Positions 31,884-40,400 are shown, counted from the first letter of the stretch. The stretch: 64,000 nt of DNA from Desulfobacteraceae bacterium (GCA_011390465.1 JAABSH010000005.1:57129-121128); one strand, 5' to 3'. Numbers and translations are program-made. Notes: a model not told the origin generated them from the letters alone.

Positions 31884-32522
31884 ATCGGGATTCTCTTTTG
31901 AAACGATATGTCTCAAAAGAGAATCAGGTGTCATAAACCGCAATCAATATATGGTATGATAGCAAGATAAAGAATACTGACGATGCTTATCGATAGTGCT
32001 CGCTTTTGAAATTTTCTGCAATACTGTCGTTTTGAACCATTCGGGCATCAATCGACGGCACAAAATCCAAAAAATTCGTCATGGATGTTTCCTGATTTCC
32101 GGTTTCAATACACCAGTACATGATGGTTGGGTGTCCACGCAAGCGGAAAAAATTATGATGAAGTTTGACACAAGAAAAATTTTTTTATAAGATATATTTC
32201 ATAATTTTATGCAACTCCTGCAAATAAATTTTGATACTGCTTGGATTTCTGACCTCAACCTCATCTGAAACAAAGTGCTGCCATGGAGGCGACATCTATC
32301 CTGACACAGGGGGATAAATTCAGGTTTCTCTTATCAAACCACCCATCAATCCCAAATAAAGGATTATGATATTTGAATTTTTCTGATTTTGACGGAATTT
32401 CGGCAATTGCGACTTCTGCTGTTGCCATTTCAGTTATCGCTATGTATGGAATAAATAGACACGATATAATTTAAAATAGAGCCATTTTTTCGCCCATTTT
32501 TTTACTTTGCAAGGAATCCAAA
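31884..32522. other. Intergenic region upstream of surface protein, with degenerate repeat
   Basis: No convincing gene is present in this 640-bp AT-rich region. It contains a ~140-bp segment (31966-32105) similar to one at 37123-37255. Near 32371 a short frame reads SDFDGISAIATSAVAISVIAMYGIN and stops; this could be a remnant N-terminal TM segment. An AAGGA ribosome-binding site for the next gene lies at its right end. Confidence 0.5.
31966..32105 (+). repeat. Degenerate repeat, copy 1 (upstream of dockerin/FGE gene)
   Basis: Aligned by eye with 37123-37255: shared blocks include aagaat-ctga, ttatcgata, gaaaatttt, gcgtttt-like gtcgtttt and gatttcc. Identity is partial and needs a gap. Both copies precede genes for exported dockerin-bearing proteins. 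It may be a remnant of a duplication or a shared leader. Confidence 0.5.
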
Positions 32523-35500
32523 ATGAAAAAAACAAATTTTATTTTATTTGTTATCATTTCTATAATGACACTTGCAGGAATATCGTATGCGTACACTTCT
32601 ACTTACTTTTTAAAAATCAATCCACAAGATATAACTGTTTCCAAAAACGCAGGCACAGGGTCCTTGGACGTACTACGTTCATATACGAAACATGATATCA
32701 CTGGAACTAATAGAGCATTGGAATGGAGTGCAAATGTAAATCAAGGTAGTGACTGGCTTTCTATCACGTCAGGAGCTACCGGACATTATGATGGAACTGT
32801 TTTTTTTGAATTCACCAATAATCTCACCTATAAAACACGAAAAGGTGTAATTCGAGTAAAGAATGTTGGCAAATCAGAATATTTTACTATCACTCAAATA
32901 GGATTGTCTTACCTTTCCGTCAGCCCACTTACAAGTGATTTAACGTATAACTCAGGCACGACTACTTTTGATGTCGCTAACACGGGCAGCGATACAATGC
33001 TTTGGGTAGCATCTGTAACTTCTGGTGCTGATTGGCTTTCTATCACCTCCGGAGATAGCGGAAGTAATGCAGGTGCTGTAAAATGCGCTTTGAGCCATAA
33101 TAGTTTCGTGTCTCCACGCACTGGAAAAATTCAGATATCGGCGCAGAATGCCGGGGGCAGTCCAATAGAAGTGACCGTTTGCCAAGCCGGCCATCCTCCT
33201 AACGTATTTCCCTCAAGGAAAGATGTTGCAAAAGAAGCAGGCACGACCACTTTTAATGTATCTGCGCGTGGAAACCCAAACATGCCCTGGACGGCAGAGG
33301 TTATATCAGGCAGCAATTGGCTTTCCATAGTGGCAGGAACAAGTGGAACTCATGGTGAAACTATCACCTGCGCATTTACCAGTAATGAAATTTTCCCAAC
33401 CTCACGCTCTGGAATGATTCGTGTAATTGCAGAGGGGGCTCCCGACAGTCCCGTTGATGTGACCGTTACTCAATCTGGAAATCCGCCAGTACTATCTGTG
33501 ACCCCTTCCCGCAGAGATATTGCAGTAGAAGCAGGCTCGACTACTTTTAACGTATCCAAGTTTACTGGTATCGGACCTATGCCCTGGACAGCGGAGGTAA
33601 CCACCAGCAATTCATGGCTTTCGATTTCTTCCGGGGCCAGCGGCACGGATAGCGGGACTATTAAATGCAAATTTACAACCAATACGGGCACATCCACTCG
33701 CTATGGTACCATCCGCATAACAGCAGCAGGTGCAACCGGCTCCCCCATGAATGTGACGGTGAAGCAGGCGTTTTATACCGATGTTAAAGGCGATGTTAAT
33801 GGAGATGGAGACCTTAATTTGGCAGATACTATTTTTGCACTACAAATTTCTGCCAATATTGATCCGGCAGGTAACGTGCACTATGAAGCGGATGTGAATA
33901 GCAATGATAAGATTGGCATTGAAGAAGCGATTTTTTCGTTAGAGCATCTTGCCAGAATATTGAGACCAGCGCCTACGGCCACCGCAGCTTCAAGGATCAC
34001 CTCCACCACATTCCAGGCCAACTGGGATAGTGTGTCCTGGGCCACAGGCTACTGCTTAGATGTATCAACGAGCAGCGGATTTGGCAGTTTTGTGTGCGAA
34101 TATAACGATAAGGATGTGGGTAACACCACAGTCCAGATCATCAGTGACCTGAAATCCGGCACACAATATTATTACCGAGTTCGGGCGTATAACGCCAAAG
34201 GAACCAGCTGTAAATCCAATGTGGTTAATGTTACCCCCGGAGGTAGTGGTTATATCCCCGACTTCACCAACTCCCTTGGCATGGACTTTGTCTACATCGA
34301 TCCCGGCATTTTCATGATGGGGTCTCCAGAGGATGAGCCGTGCCGGGGAAGCGATGAAACCCTGCACCAAGTGATTCTCACTCAAGGGTTCTATATACAG
34401 ACCACCGAAGTAACTCAGGGCCAGTGGAAGGCGGTGATGGGCAGCAACCCTTCTACTTCTTTCCAAAATTTCGGAGACGACTGCCCGGTGGAGCAAGTGT
34501 CCTGGAATGATGTACAGGCATTTATTACCGCCCTCAATGCTATAGGCGGAAGGACCTACCGGCTACCCACGGAAGCCGAGTGGGAATACGCGGCCCGGGC
34601 CGGGACAAGCACCGCCTTTGCCAGCGGCGAGTTTACGAATCCTAATGGTGATTGTGAGATTGGCCCCAATTTGGACTCTATAGGCTGGTATTATAATAAC
34701 AGCGGTTGGAGTATCCGTCCAGTGGCCCAAAAACAGGCCAATGCCTGGGGGTTGTATGACATGCACGGCAATGTCTATGAATGGTGCCACGACTGGTATA
34801 GTGATTATCCTTCCGAATCAGTGACTGATCCTGAAGGTCCGTCATTTGGCGACTACCGTGTCATGCGCGGTGGCTGCTATGTTTGCGACGCCTGGTACTG
34901 TCGGTCCGCCTCTCGCTCCCGCTTCAAACCGGGCCGCACGTCCGAAATCACCGGGTTCCGGCTTGTCTCTCCCCAAGTCAGTTCCGCGCCATACGCACCA
35001 GCGGCCATCACAGCCTCCTATGTAACCTCTACTGGATTCCAAGCAAACTGGAACATCGTGTCCGGGGCCACGGGCTATCGCCTGGATGTGTCCACAGGCA
35101 GTGGGTTCAGTAGTTTTGTGCCGGGGTATAATAACCGGGATGTGGGCAGTGTTACCAGCAAGACAATCAGCGGATTGAGTTCGAACACCCCTTATTATTA
35201 CCGGGTGCGGGCGTATAATGCGGGAGGAACCAGCAGAAATTCCAATGTGAGGAGTGTGACCACCACCGGCGGAGGCGGTTCGAACGTCACCAACTCCTTG
35301 GGTATGGACTTTGTTTATATTGAACCCGGCACTTTCATGATGGGAAGTCCGGAAGATGAGCTGGGCCGGGATAGCAGAGAAACCCGGCATGAGGTGACCC
35401 TGACCCGGGGGTATTATATGCAGACCACGGAAGTGACCCAGGGCCAGTGGGAGGCGGTGATGGGGTCCAATCCCTCGTATTTTTCCAATTGCGGGGACAA

Positions 35501-36008
35501 TTGTCCGGTGGAGATGGTTTCCTGGAATGATGTGCAGGCTTTTATCACGGCCCTCAATGCCATGGGTATAGGCACCTATCGCCTGCCCACAGAAGCCGAG
35601 TGGGAATATTCTTGCCGGGCCGGGACAGCCACCGCCTTTGCCAACGGCGGGATTACGAAACCTGATTATGAATGCGGCCATGATCCCAACCTGAATGCCA
35701 TGGGCTGGCATTGCGGGAATTCGGACTCTAAAACCCATCCTGTTGCCCAAAAACAGGCCAATGCCTGGGGGTTGTATGACATGCACGGCAATGTCTGGGA
35801 ATGGTGCCAGGATTGGTATGGGAATTATCCGTCTGATTCAATAGTTGATCCTGAAGGACCATCATTTGGCGACCTCCGTGTCCGTCGCGGCGGCTGCTGG
35901 CGCCACTACGCCAGGAGCTGCCGGTCCGCCTACCGGAGCAGCGGCTCGCCCGACGGCCGGGACTACGTCCTCGGGTTCCGGCTTGTTGCTTCCCAGGTCA
36001 GCCAGTAA
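32523..36008 (+). CDS. Exported multidomain protein: 4 BACON-like, dockerin, 2 x (Fn3 + FGE/C-lectin)
   Basis: A 1161-residue protein with a signal peptide (residues 1-22). In order: four BACON-like Ig repeats (~29-416, each with an SG-x-WLSI core), a dockerin-like EF-hand pair (~420-480; GDVNGDGDLNLADTIFALQ), Fn3 (~481-572), an FGE-sulfatase domain (~580-819), Fn3 (~822-917) and a second FGE domain (~920-1161). The Fn3-FGE unit is a tandem duplication offset by 1020 bp. FGE domain 1 has C788-x4-C793; in domain 2 the first position is His1128. The gene's GC-rich, A-poor last ~120 bp resemble a DGR variable region. It is likely a secreted or surface binding protein. Confidence 0.88.
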   Translation: MKKTNFILFVIISIMTLAGISYAYTSTYFLKINPQDITVSKNAGTGSLDVLRSYTKHDITGTNRALEWSANVNQGSDWLSITSGATGHYDGTVFFEFTNNLTYKTRKGVIRVKNVGKSEYFTITQIGLSYLSVSPLTSDLTYNSGTTTFDVANTGSDTMLWVASVTSGADWLSITSGDSGSNAGAVKCALSHNSFVSPRTGKIQISAQNAGGSPIEVTVCQAGHPPNVFPSRKDVAKEAGTTTFNVSARGNPNMPWTAEVISGSNWLSIVAGTSGTHGETITCAFTSNEIFPTSRSGMIRVIAEGAPDSPVDVTVTQSGNPPVLSVTPSRRDIAVEAGSTTFNVSKFTGIGPMPWTAEVTTSNSWLSISSGASGTDSGTIKCKFTTNTGTSTRYGTIRITAAGATGSPMNVTVKQAFYTDVKGDVNGDGDLNLADTIFALQISANIDPAGNVHYEADVNSNDKIGIEEAIFSLEHLARILRPAPTATAASRITSTTFQANWDSVSWATGYCLDVSTSSGFGSFVCEYNDKDVGNTTVQIISDLKSGTQYYYRVRAYNAKGTSCKSNVVNVTPGGSGYIPDFTNSLGMDFVYIDPGIFMMGSPEDEPCRGSDETLHQVILTQGFYIQTTEVTQGQWKAVMGSNPSTSFQNFGDDCPVEQVSWNDVQAFITALNAIGGRTYRLPTEAEWEYAARAGTSTAFASGEFTNPNGDCEIGPNLDSIGWYYNNSGWSIRPVAQKQANAWGLYDMHGNVYEWCHDWYSDYPSESVTDPEGPSFGDYRVMRGGCYVCDAWYCRSASRSRFKPGRTSEITGFRLVSPQVSSAPYAPAAITASYVTSTGFQANWNIVSGATGYRLDVSTGSGFSSFVPGYNNRDVGSVTSKTISGLSSNTPYYYRVRAYNAGGTSRNSNVRSVTTTGGGGSNVTNSLGMDFVYIEPGTFMMGSPEDELGRDSRETRHEVTLTRGYYMQTTEVTQGQWEAVMGSNPSYFSNCGDNCPVEMVSWNDVQAFITALNAMGIGTYRLPTEAEWEYSCRAGTATAFANGGITKPDYECGHDPNLNAMGWHCGNSDSKTHPVAQKQANAWGLYDMHGNVWEWCQDWYGNYPSDSIVDPEGPSFGDLRVRRGGCWRHYARSCRSAYRSSGSPDGRDYVLGFRLVASQVSQ
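34855..34975 (+). other. Internal VR-like segment of FGE domain 1
   Basis: This segment aligns codon for codon, without gaps, with the C-terminal VR-like tail 1020 bp downstream. Framework stretches (cggtccgcct, gggttccggcttgt) are nearly identical, while the codons between differ at almost every site. It keeps more third-position differences than expected for recent retrohoming, so it may be an older, fixed copy. Confidence 0.5.
35870..35995 (+). other. DGR variable-region-like tail of FGE domain 2
   Basis: The last ~40 codons are GC-rich and A-poor (10 A in 92 bases from 35889 to 35980 by my count). They encode GGCWRHYARSCRSAYR and LGFRLVASQ, the layout of FGE/C-lectin targets of diversity-generating retroelements. 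Variable sites are mostly NNC codons (cgc, cac, tac, agc, gac), as expected if template AAC codons were randomised at adenines. No template repeat or reverse transcriptase is in the window. Confidence 0.6.
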
Positions 36009-36403
36009 GCTTTAAAAAGCAGGCAGGGGGCAGGAAATCCGTCGCACCCGCGGCAAATGAAATGAGGGACGAACGGAATGGACGCAGGGTCGACGGACTT
36101 CAGATCCGAAAGGAAATTCCTTTTGGGCGAATTGTATTCGCCCCTGGGATGACAGTGGCTAACCCACGGATGGAATCCAGTCCCGGAAACGGACAAAAGC
36201 AGAGACTCTGCTGATGCTGGTACCCGGTGCCGGATGGCTTGGTGAAGGGTTCGGCAGTGTGCTTGTTGTGGTTTACTTCATACTTTTTTTATCAGCGTGT
36301 TATGGCAGCTGTTATTCTTTTTAAATTGGTATTGAGGAAAAAATAACAAAAAATAACTAAAAGACCCCGAAACAAAAATAAGAGAAGAGATTGGAGGAAT
36401 ATG
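36009..36403. other. Intergenic region with small palindromes
   Basis: No gene is supported. GCTTTAAAAAGC lies just after the stop codon. A compound hairpin region follows: AAAGGAAATTCCTTT at 36109-36123 and GGGCGAAT-TGT-ATTCGCCC at 36125-36143. The second looks like a widespread short intergenic palindrome. No retroelement template repeat or reverse transcriptase is seen here. Confidence 0.5.
36125..36143. repeat. GGGCGAAT/ATTCGCCC palindromic unit
   Basis: An 8-bp perfect stem with loop TGT, directly preceded by AAAGGAAATTCCTTT. It could be a palindromic repeat unit or a weak structure at the transcript end of the surface-protein gene. Confidence 0.6.
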
Positions 36404-36973
36404 ATGTATCCAAAACAATGGAAAGCTTACTGTGATTTTATTCGTAAACAAGGAATGCGTCCGCATACAAACAGAAGTATCTTTGCGGCCAGGTATAGAC
36501 TTGCCAAATCATGAAAAGAAATAAATTTTGGACGTATTTCACAAAAAACACAGAATTCTTATTTTGCCGCATTGAGGGTTCAGCTTGCTCATAATGCCCT
36601 TGAAGCCTTGGCTAAGGCGATTGGAAAAAAAAATGTAAGAGATTTGCAAATCAACGATCAAAAATTGAGCAAATCATTTCGATCCATTGCTGGAAAACGA
36701 TTGCTTGATTGTTTAATTAATTTTGCGAACGAAGATTCAAAAAAAAGATTACTTGAATGGATCTCTAATACTGACGATTACAATTTAAGTATAATTTCAG
36801 CAATTACAAGACATTCGCATGCTCATGGCCATTTTACGGCCTATGGATGCGGAATAGCAGAATCTCTGACTGCTCAAAAAATGCTTAACTCATTGGCGGA
36901 TAAATTGCTGGATGCCTGTGACCTTCATTTTGGAAATTTTTTGGATTCACTTATCGAAAAAAGAACAGAATAA
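36404..36973 (+). pseudogene. Unknown gene interrupted by in-frame TGA at 36512
   Basis: From ATG 36404 (with GGAGG six bases upstream) the frame reads MYPKQWKAYCDFIRKQG and on to YRLAKS, then TGA at 36512-36514, then continues in the same frame KEINFGRISQKTQNSYFAAL into the track's ORF at 36572, ending at 36973. Without the stop it would be a 189-codon helical protein with AITRHSHAHGHFTAYG near the C-terminus. A nonsense mutation (from TGG or CGA) is the simplest view. Selenocysteine is less likely: no SECIS-like hairpin follows. Family not recognised. It is AT-rich like the region around it. Confidence 0.6.
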
Positions 36974-37371
36974 ATTCATGTGATTTTTTTTGGGGGGAGA
37001 GCTGTTTTCCAAAACAAGTGCTCACTATCAAACCCCGCCCTTCCAATGCACATTGCAATAGCACCCAGATGCTTTTCCAAAAAACCGGCAAAAATTCTCC
37101 ATCAAGATGTTGTGGTGTGGCGAGATGAAGAATGCTGATCGGCACTTATCGATATGGTGCAATGGGGAAAATTTTTGGAATAGTGACGTTTTCAATCATC
37201 AATGGATGGTAAAAAATTAGAAAAAAAACGTATGGTATCCCCCGATTTCCCGATTTAAATTGAATTTATTTGATTCTTAACCGGACACTACTGATGTTCA
37301 ACTTATTTACTTCTCGCTGGTATAATCAGTTTCGCAATAAAAAACTGTTATTTGTAATATGGAAGACACCC
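36974..37371. other. Intergenic region upstream of Lcl protein, with degenerate repeat
   Basis: No gene is supported; the minus-strand ORF at 36951..37145 has no recognisable features. It includes the second copy of the degenerate repeat (37123-37255). The track begins the next gene at a TTG inside this stretch (37270), but the signal peptide and ribosome-binding site favour 37372. Confidence 0.5.
37123..37255 (+). repeat. Degenerate repeat, copy 2 (upstream of dockerin/Lcl gene)
   Basis: Partner of 31966-32105: gatgaagaatgctgat, cacttatcgata, gaaaattttt, gtgacgtttt and cgatttcc match with one main gap. It ends about 115 bp upstream of the chosen start of the Lcl protein. Confidence 0.5.
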
Positions 37372-38946
37372 ATGAAAATAAAATTTGATAAGTTCTTTGT
37401 CCTGGAAATCATATGTTTCTGTCTGATTTACCTGCCGGTTTCGCTTTATGCATGGCCGGTTCCAGACACCGGGCAGACGACCTGCTATGATGCCACCGGC
37501 AATGCAATTCCCTGTCCGTCGCCGGGAGATTTTTTTTACGGACAGGACGGGTGTTATAATATCAATCCCATGTCCTATACCAAGCTCGATATATCCGGTA
37601 ATGAATTGCCCGATGACGCCACTTCTTGGATTATGGTGCGGGACAATGTGACAAGTTTAATCTGGGAAGTGAAGCGAAACAAGGACGGTGTGGAACATTA
37701 TGATGATCCCAGGGATGCTGATAATACTTATACCTGGTATGATTCCAACCCGGCAACCAATGGCGGTTATGCCGGCACACCCGGCGACGGCACAGACACA
37801 GAGGATTTTATCAATGCCCTTAATGATGAAAATTTCGGCGGTTATTCAGACTGGCATTTGCCCTCTAATAGGGATCTGTTGTCCATCCCCAACTACAGTT
37901 TAATCAGTCCGGCCATTAAGATAGAATGGTTTCCCGATAACCAATCGGCTTGGTACTGGTCGTCTATTACCAATAAATTAAATAATACCCGTGCGGGAGG
38001 AGTATATTTCCACAGCGGTCGTGAATATTCCTGCGAAAAAGATGATACTGGTTATGTCCTTGCCGTTCGCGGGGAGCAAGTTGCTCCCCGTTTTGTGGAC
38101 AACGGTAACGGTACGGTGAGCGATGTAACAAACGGCCTTATGTGGCAGCAGGCGACAGCATCAGACAGGTATACTTGGTTATATGCTTTGGCCTATTGTG
38201 AAGGGTTAAAGCTGGCCGGGTATAATGACTGGCGTTTGCCCTCCATTAGAGAACTTTACAGTCTTGTAGATTACAGCCACTATGACCCGGCCGTTAGTGA
38301 AATTTATTTCCCGGATACAGTCTCCCCTGTATCCCGTTACTCGTCATCCACTACCTACGCTAACGATAATAGCCGTGCGTGGTATGTGAATTTAGGTATC
38401 GGCCATGGCAGCACTATCGCAAAAGGCTTTTCTAATGAAGTCCGTGCCGTTCGAGGTGGGCAATCTACGTCATTATCTCATTCGATTATTATTTCACCAA
38501 GGCAGGCGTCATCATGGAAAATCAGTTCTTTAATGCCAATCCGCTGGGAAACAGGCGGATTGGGTTTAAATGTAAAAATTTCTCTATCCCGTCAGGGGGG
38601 ATCGGATGGCACTTTTGAAATCATCTTTGAATCTACCCCTAACGACGGTCAACAAAATTGGGTAGTCTCCGGCTTTGCATCCGTCAATTGTGTGGTTAAA
38701 ATTGAACAGGCAGACAATCCGGCTAACTGGGCAACTGAAGGTTTGTTTGTCATCACTATAAAAAAAGGCGATATAAATAACGACGCAACCCTTGATTTAG
38801 CTGATGAAATCCTTGCACTTCAAATTGTTGCCGGCATTACTCCCAACCAAAATATATATAAGACTGCCGATGTGAATAATGACGGAATAATCGGCATGGA
38901 AGAAGTGATTTATATTTTGGAAAAGGTTGTTGATACGAGGGAGTAG
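37372..38946 (+). CDS. Exported protein: two Lcl/DUF1566 domains, Ig-like domain, dockerin
   Basis: A ~524-residue protein. The ATG at 37372 follows GGAAG and gives a clean signal peptide ending SLYA-WPVPD. Two DUF1566 (Lcl, C-type-lectin-like) domains follow: one with GGYSDWHLPSNRDLLSI, the other with NGNGTVSDVTNGLMWQQ, YNDWRLPSIRELYSLVD and a final VRAVRGGQ. Next comes a Kre9/KNH-like beta domain (IRWETGGLGLNVKISLS) and a C-terminal dockerin-like pair GDINNDATLDLADEILALQ and ADVNNDGIIGMEEVIYIL. The dockerin closely matches that in the 32523 protein, so both may attach to the same scaffold. Likely surface adhesion or ligand binding. Confidence 0.88.
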   Translation: MKIKFDKFFVLEIICFCLIYLPVSLYAWPVPDTGQTTCYDATGNAIPCPSPGDFFYGQDGCYNINPMSYTKLDISGNELPDDATSWIMVRDNVTSLIWEVKRNKDGVEHYDDPRDADNTYTWYDSNPATNGGYAGTPGDGTDTEDFINALNDENFGGYSDWHLPSNRDLLSIPNYSLISPAIKIEWFPDNQSAWYWSSITNKLNNTRAGGVYFHSGREYSCEKDDTGYVLAVRGEQVAPRFVDNGNGTVSDVTNGLMWQQATASDRYTWLYALAYCEGLKLAGYNDWRLPSIRELYSLVDYSHYDPAVSEIYFPDTVSPVSRYSSSTTYANDNSRAWYVNLGIGHGSTIAKGFSNEVRAVRGGQSTSLSHSIIISPRQASSWKISSLMPIRWETGGLGLNVKISLSRQGGSDGTFEIIFESTPNDGQQNWVVSGFASVNCVVKIEQADNPANWATEGLFVITIKKGDINNDATLDLADEILALQIVAGITPNQNIYKTADVNNDGIIGMEEVIYILEKVVDTRE

Positions 38947-39095
38947 TTTTGAAATTCTTGAATTGATAACTAAGAAAAAGGACTGCTTTTGATTTTTAAA
39001 ATCTCAACGGTCGCCCTTTTTTATTAATTCGATAACTGAGGCACGAGGATAGGCAGAGATATTCCTCACCTATAAAATTTATTCACCAGTGCACC
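38947..39095. other. Intergenic, weak terminator-like hairpin
   Basis: An A-rich arm (aaaaaggac, near 38975) and a T-rich arm (gtcgccctttttt, near 39010) could form an imperfect terminator for the Lcl gene. No gene is seen. Confidence 0.35.
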
Positions 39096-39329
39096 TTACA
39101 ATAGCCAATCTTGCCGAATCATCTCTTGATGGCTACACCACATATTGGGGTCACAACAGGTGGCCAAAAGCACTTCGACGCAAAAAACATATGCGGGATA
39201 CTTTTTAAATTCATCTTCCATATCCATGGCAGTTGCATTCAAATATCGCTTTCGAAATTGCGATATGAAACGCGAACGGAAAACAGTTTTGCCCATGGGG
39301 TCAGGAAACGGTTTTTCCGGAATATCCAA
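39096..39329 (-). CDS. Small hypothetical protein (doubtful)
   Basis: A 77-codon frame downstream of, and partly overlapping in an extended form, the DUF2520 gene. It reads KTVFRSRFISQFRKRYLNATAM and EDEFKKYPAYVFCVEVLLATC, which looks protein-like, but the only start codons are a TTG at 39329 and an internal ATG without a ribosome-binding site. The frame stays open upstream into the DUF2520 C-terminus (SGYLSPDLKNFDDLK), so it may be a fragment of an older gene. Not recognised. Confidence 0.35.
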   Translation of the reverse strand: MDIPEKPFPDPMGKTVFRSRFISQFRKRYLNATAMDMEDEFKKYPAYVFCVEVLLATCCDPNMWCSHQEMIRQDWLL

Positions 39330-39354
39330 TTTTAAATCATCAAAATTTTTCAGA

Positions 39355-40281
39355 TCAGGGCTTAAATATCCGGAATAGACGGTTGGCTGCTTCTTGGGAC
39401 AGCGTTCCCCTGGCGCGGGCGATTTTAAGGGTTTCCAAGCCGTTTTGAATATAATAGTCCGCTATTTCTTCCGCCTTCCGCCCCGGCAGGGCGGAAATCG
39501 CCTGAAGATGTTTTTCAATAATGCCCGCGTCTCCCCGGGCAATGGGGCCGGTCAGTGCCTCCGGAATGCCCTTGGCTTTTATATTGGCAAGGGTGCCCTG
39601 GATCAGGGGAGCCAGAATCTCAAAGGCCTGGGGCCGGGACACACCGGAGGCGCTCATTAATTCAATGGCCAGGTTCATCAATGTGACAAGGTAATTGGAA
39701 GCCACCACCGCAGCGGCATGATACAGCATTTTGCCGTCAGTGCGGATGGTAAACGGCCGGGCGCCGAGATCAGCGGCGATTTTCACGCCTGTTTCCACGG
39801 CTTCGGCGTCGCCTTCCACGGCCATGATGATCTTTTCAAAAGGATTTGGATCTTTTTCCGGAGATTTTTGCTGAACAGTGGCAAAACTTTGAAGGGGATG
39901 AAGCGAACCGGTCCGGACATGCCCTGCATCGCTGGCTGCACGCCCTCTTTTTTTGGCTGAGGCCAGCACGGTGGAAGCCAATGCACCACTGCAGTGAAAC
40001 ACCCTGGCATTGTCTGAAAATCCGCTGTTTTCCGCAATCAGGCCGCACACAGCACCAATGGTATCATCCGGCGTGGTGATAAACACGATATCTCCCTGCC
40101 TGGCGGCATCTTCCATATTTTCATACCAGCAGGAAGGGGCCCCGGCGATCTCCGCGGCCAGACGGGATGAAGCGGCATTGCGCCCGCTGAATCCGGCAGG
40201 ACGGTATCCGGCCCCTGCCAGATATCGTGACAGGGCAGTACCGACTTTTCCGCAGCCAATAATGGCAAATGAAGGTTTCAT
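39355..40281 (-). CDS. Rossmann-fold / DUF2520 oxidoreductase-like protein
   Basis: A 308-residue protein with an N-terminal NAD(P)-binding Rossmann fold (SFAIIGCGKVGTALSRYLAGAG), TTPDDTIGAV and a C-terminal DUF2520 helical domain (KMLYHAAAVVASNYLVTLMNLA, ALTGPIARGD). It resembles ProC/PanE-like reductases; a ketopantoate-type reduction has been suggested for some relatives. Substrate unknown. It is divergent from the EtfA-like gene and shares the 26-bp palindrome region. Confidence 0.85.
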   Translation of the reverse strand: MKPSFAIIGCGKVGTALSRYLAGAGYRPAGFSGRNAASSRLAAEIAGAPSCWYENMEDAARQGDIVFITTPDDTIGAVCGLIAENSGFSDNARVFHCSGALASTVLASAKKRGRAASDAGHVRTGSLHPLQSFATVQQKSPEKDPNPFEKIIMAVEGDAEAVETGVKIAADLGARPFTIRTDGKMLYHAAAVVASNYLVTLMNLAIELMSASGVSRPQAFEILAPLIQGTLANIKAKGIPEALTGPIARGDAGIIEKHLQAISALPGRKAEEIADYYIQNGLETLKIARARGTLSQEAANRLFRIFKP

Positions 40282-40311
40282 AATATTGAATCATAGCTCC
40301 TGATTTTATTT

Positions 40312-40341
40312 TTGACAATCACGATTTCACCCAAAAATAAA
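40312..40341 (+). promoter_or_regulatory. Promoter candidate for etfA-like gene
   Basis: A perfect TTGACA at 40312-40317 and AATAAA (4 of 6 to the -10 consensus) at 40336-40341 are separated by 18 bases. The start point would fall inside the palindrome, which would allow repression. Confidence 0.5.
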
Positions 40342-40363
40342 AAAGAACGATCGTTCTTTTTTA
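40338..40363. promoter_or_regulatory. Perfect 26-bp palindrome, TetR-type operator candidate
   Basis: A perfect palindrome with arms TAAAAAAGAACGA and TCGTTCTTTTTTA. The GAACGATCGTTC core resembles operators of TetR-family repressors such as those controlling fatty-acid or acyl-CoA genes. It lies between divergent genes, so a terminator role is less likely. No regulator gene is adjacent. Confidence 0.7.
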
Positions 40364-40400
40364 TTTGACAGATTTGTTAAAACCATGCCATTTTACGGGT

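Noticed and set aside
31996-32190. 64-codon plus ORF upstream of the surface protein
   Set aside because: It falls within the degenerate repeat, has no ribosome-binding site and no recognisable features; the second copy does not keep the frame.
36278-36466. 62-codon minus ORF
   Set aside because: Low-complexity Phe/Ile-rich frame in AT-rich DNA, overlapping the well-supported start of the interrupted gene.
36512-36514. Selenocysteine reading of the in-frame TGA
   Set aside because: No SECIS-like hairpin is visible just downstream and the residue context does not look like a redox site. Kept only as a minor alternative.
36009-37371. Search for a DGR template repeat or reverse transcriptase next to the VR-like tail
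   Set aside because: No A-rich copy of the framework and no reverse-transcriptase motif is seen on either strand within the window.
40338-40363. Palindrome as an intrinsic terminator
   Set aside because: It lies between divergent start codons and is a perfect palindrome with no spare loop bases, so an operator is a better fit.
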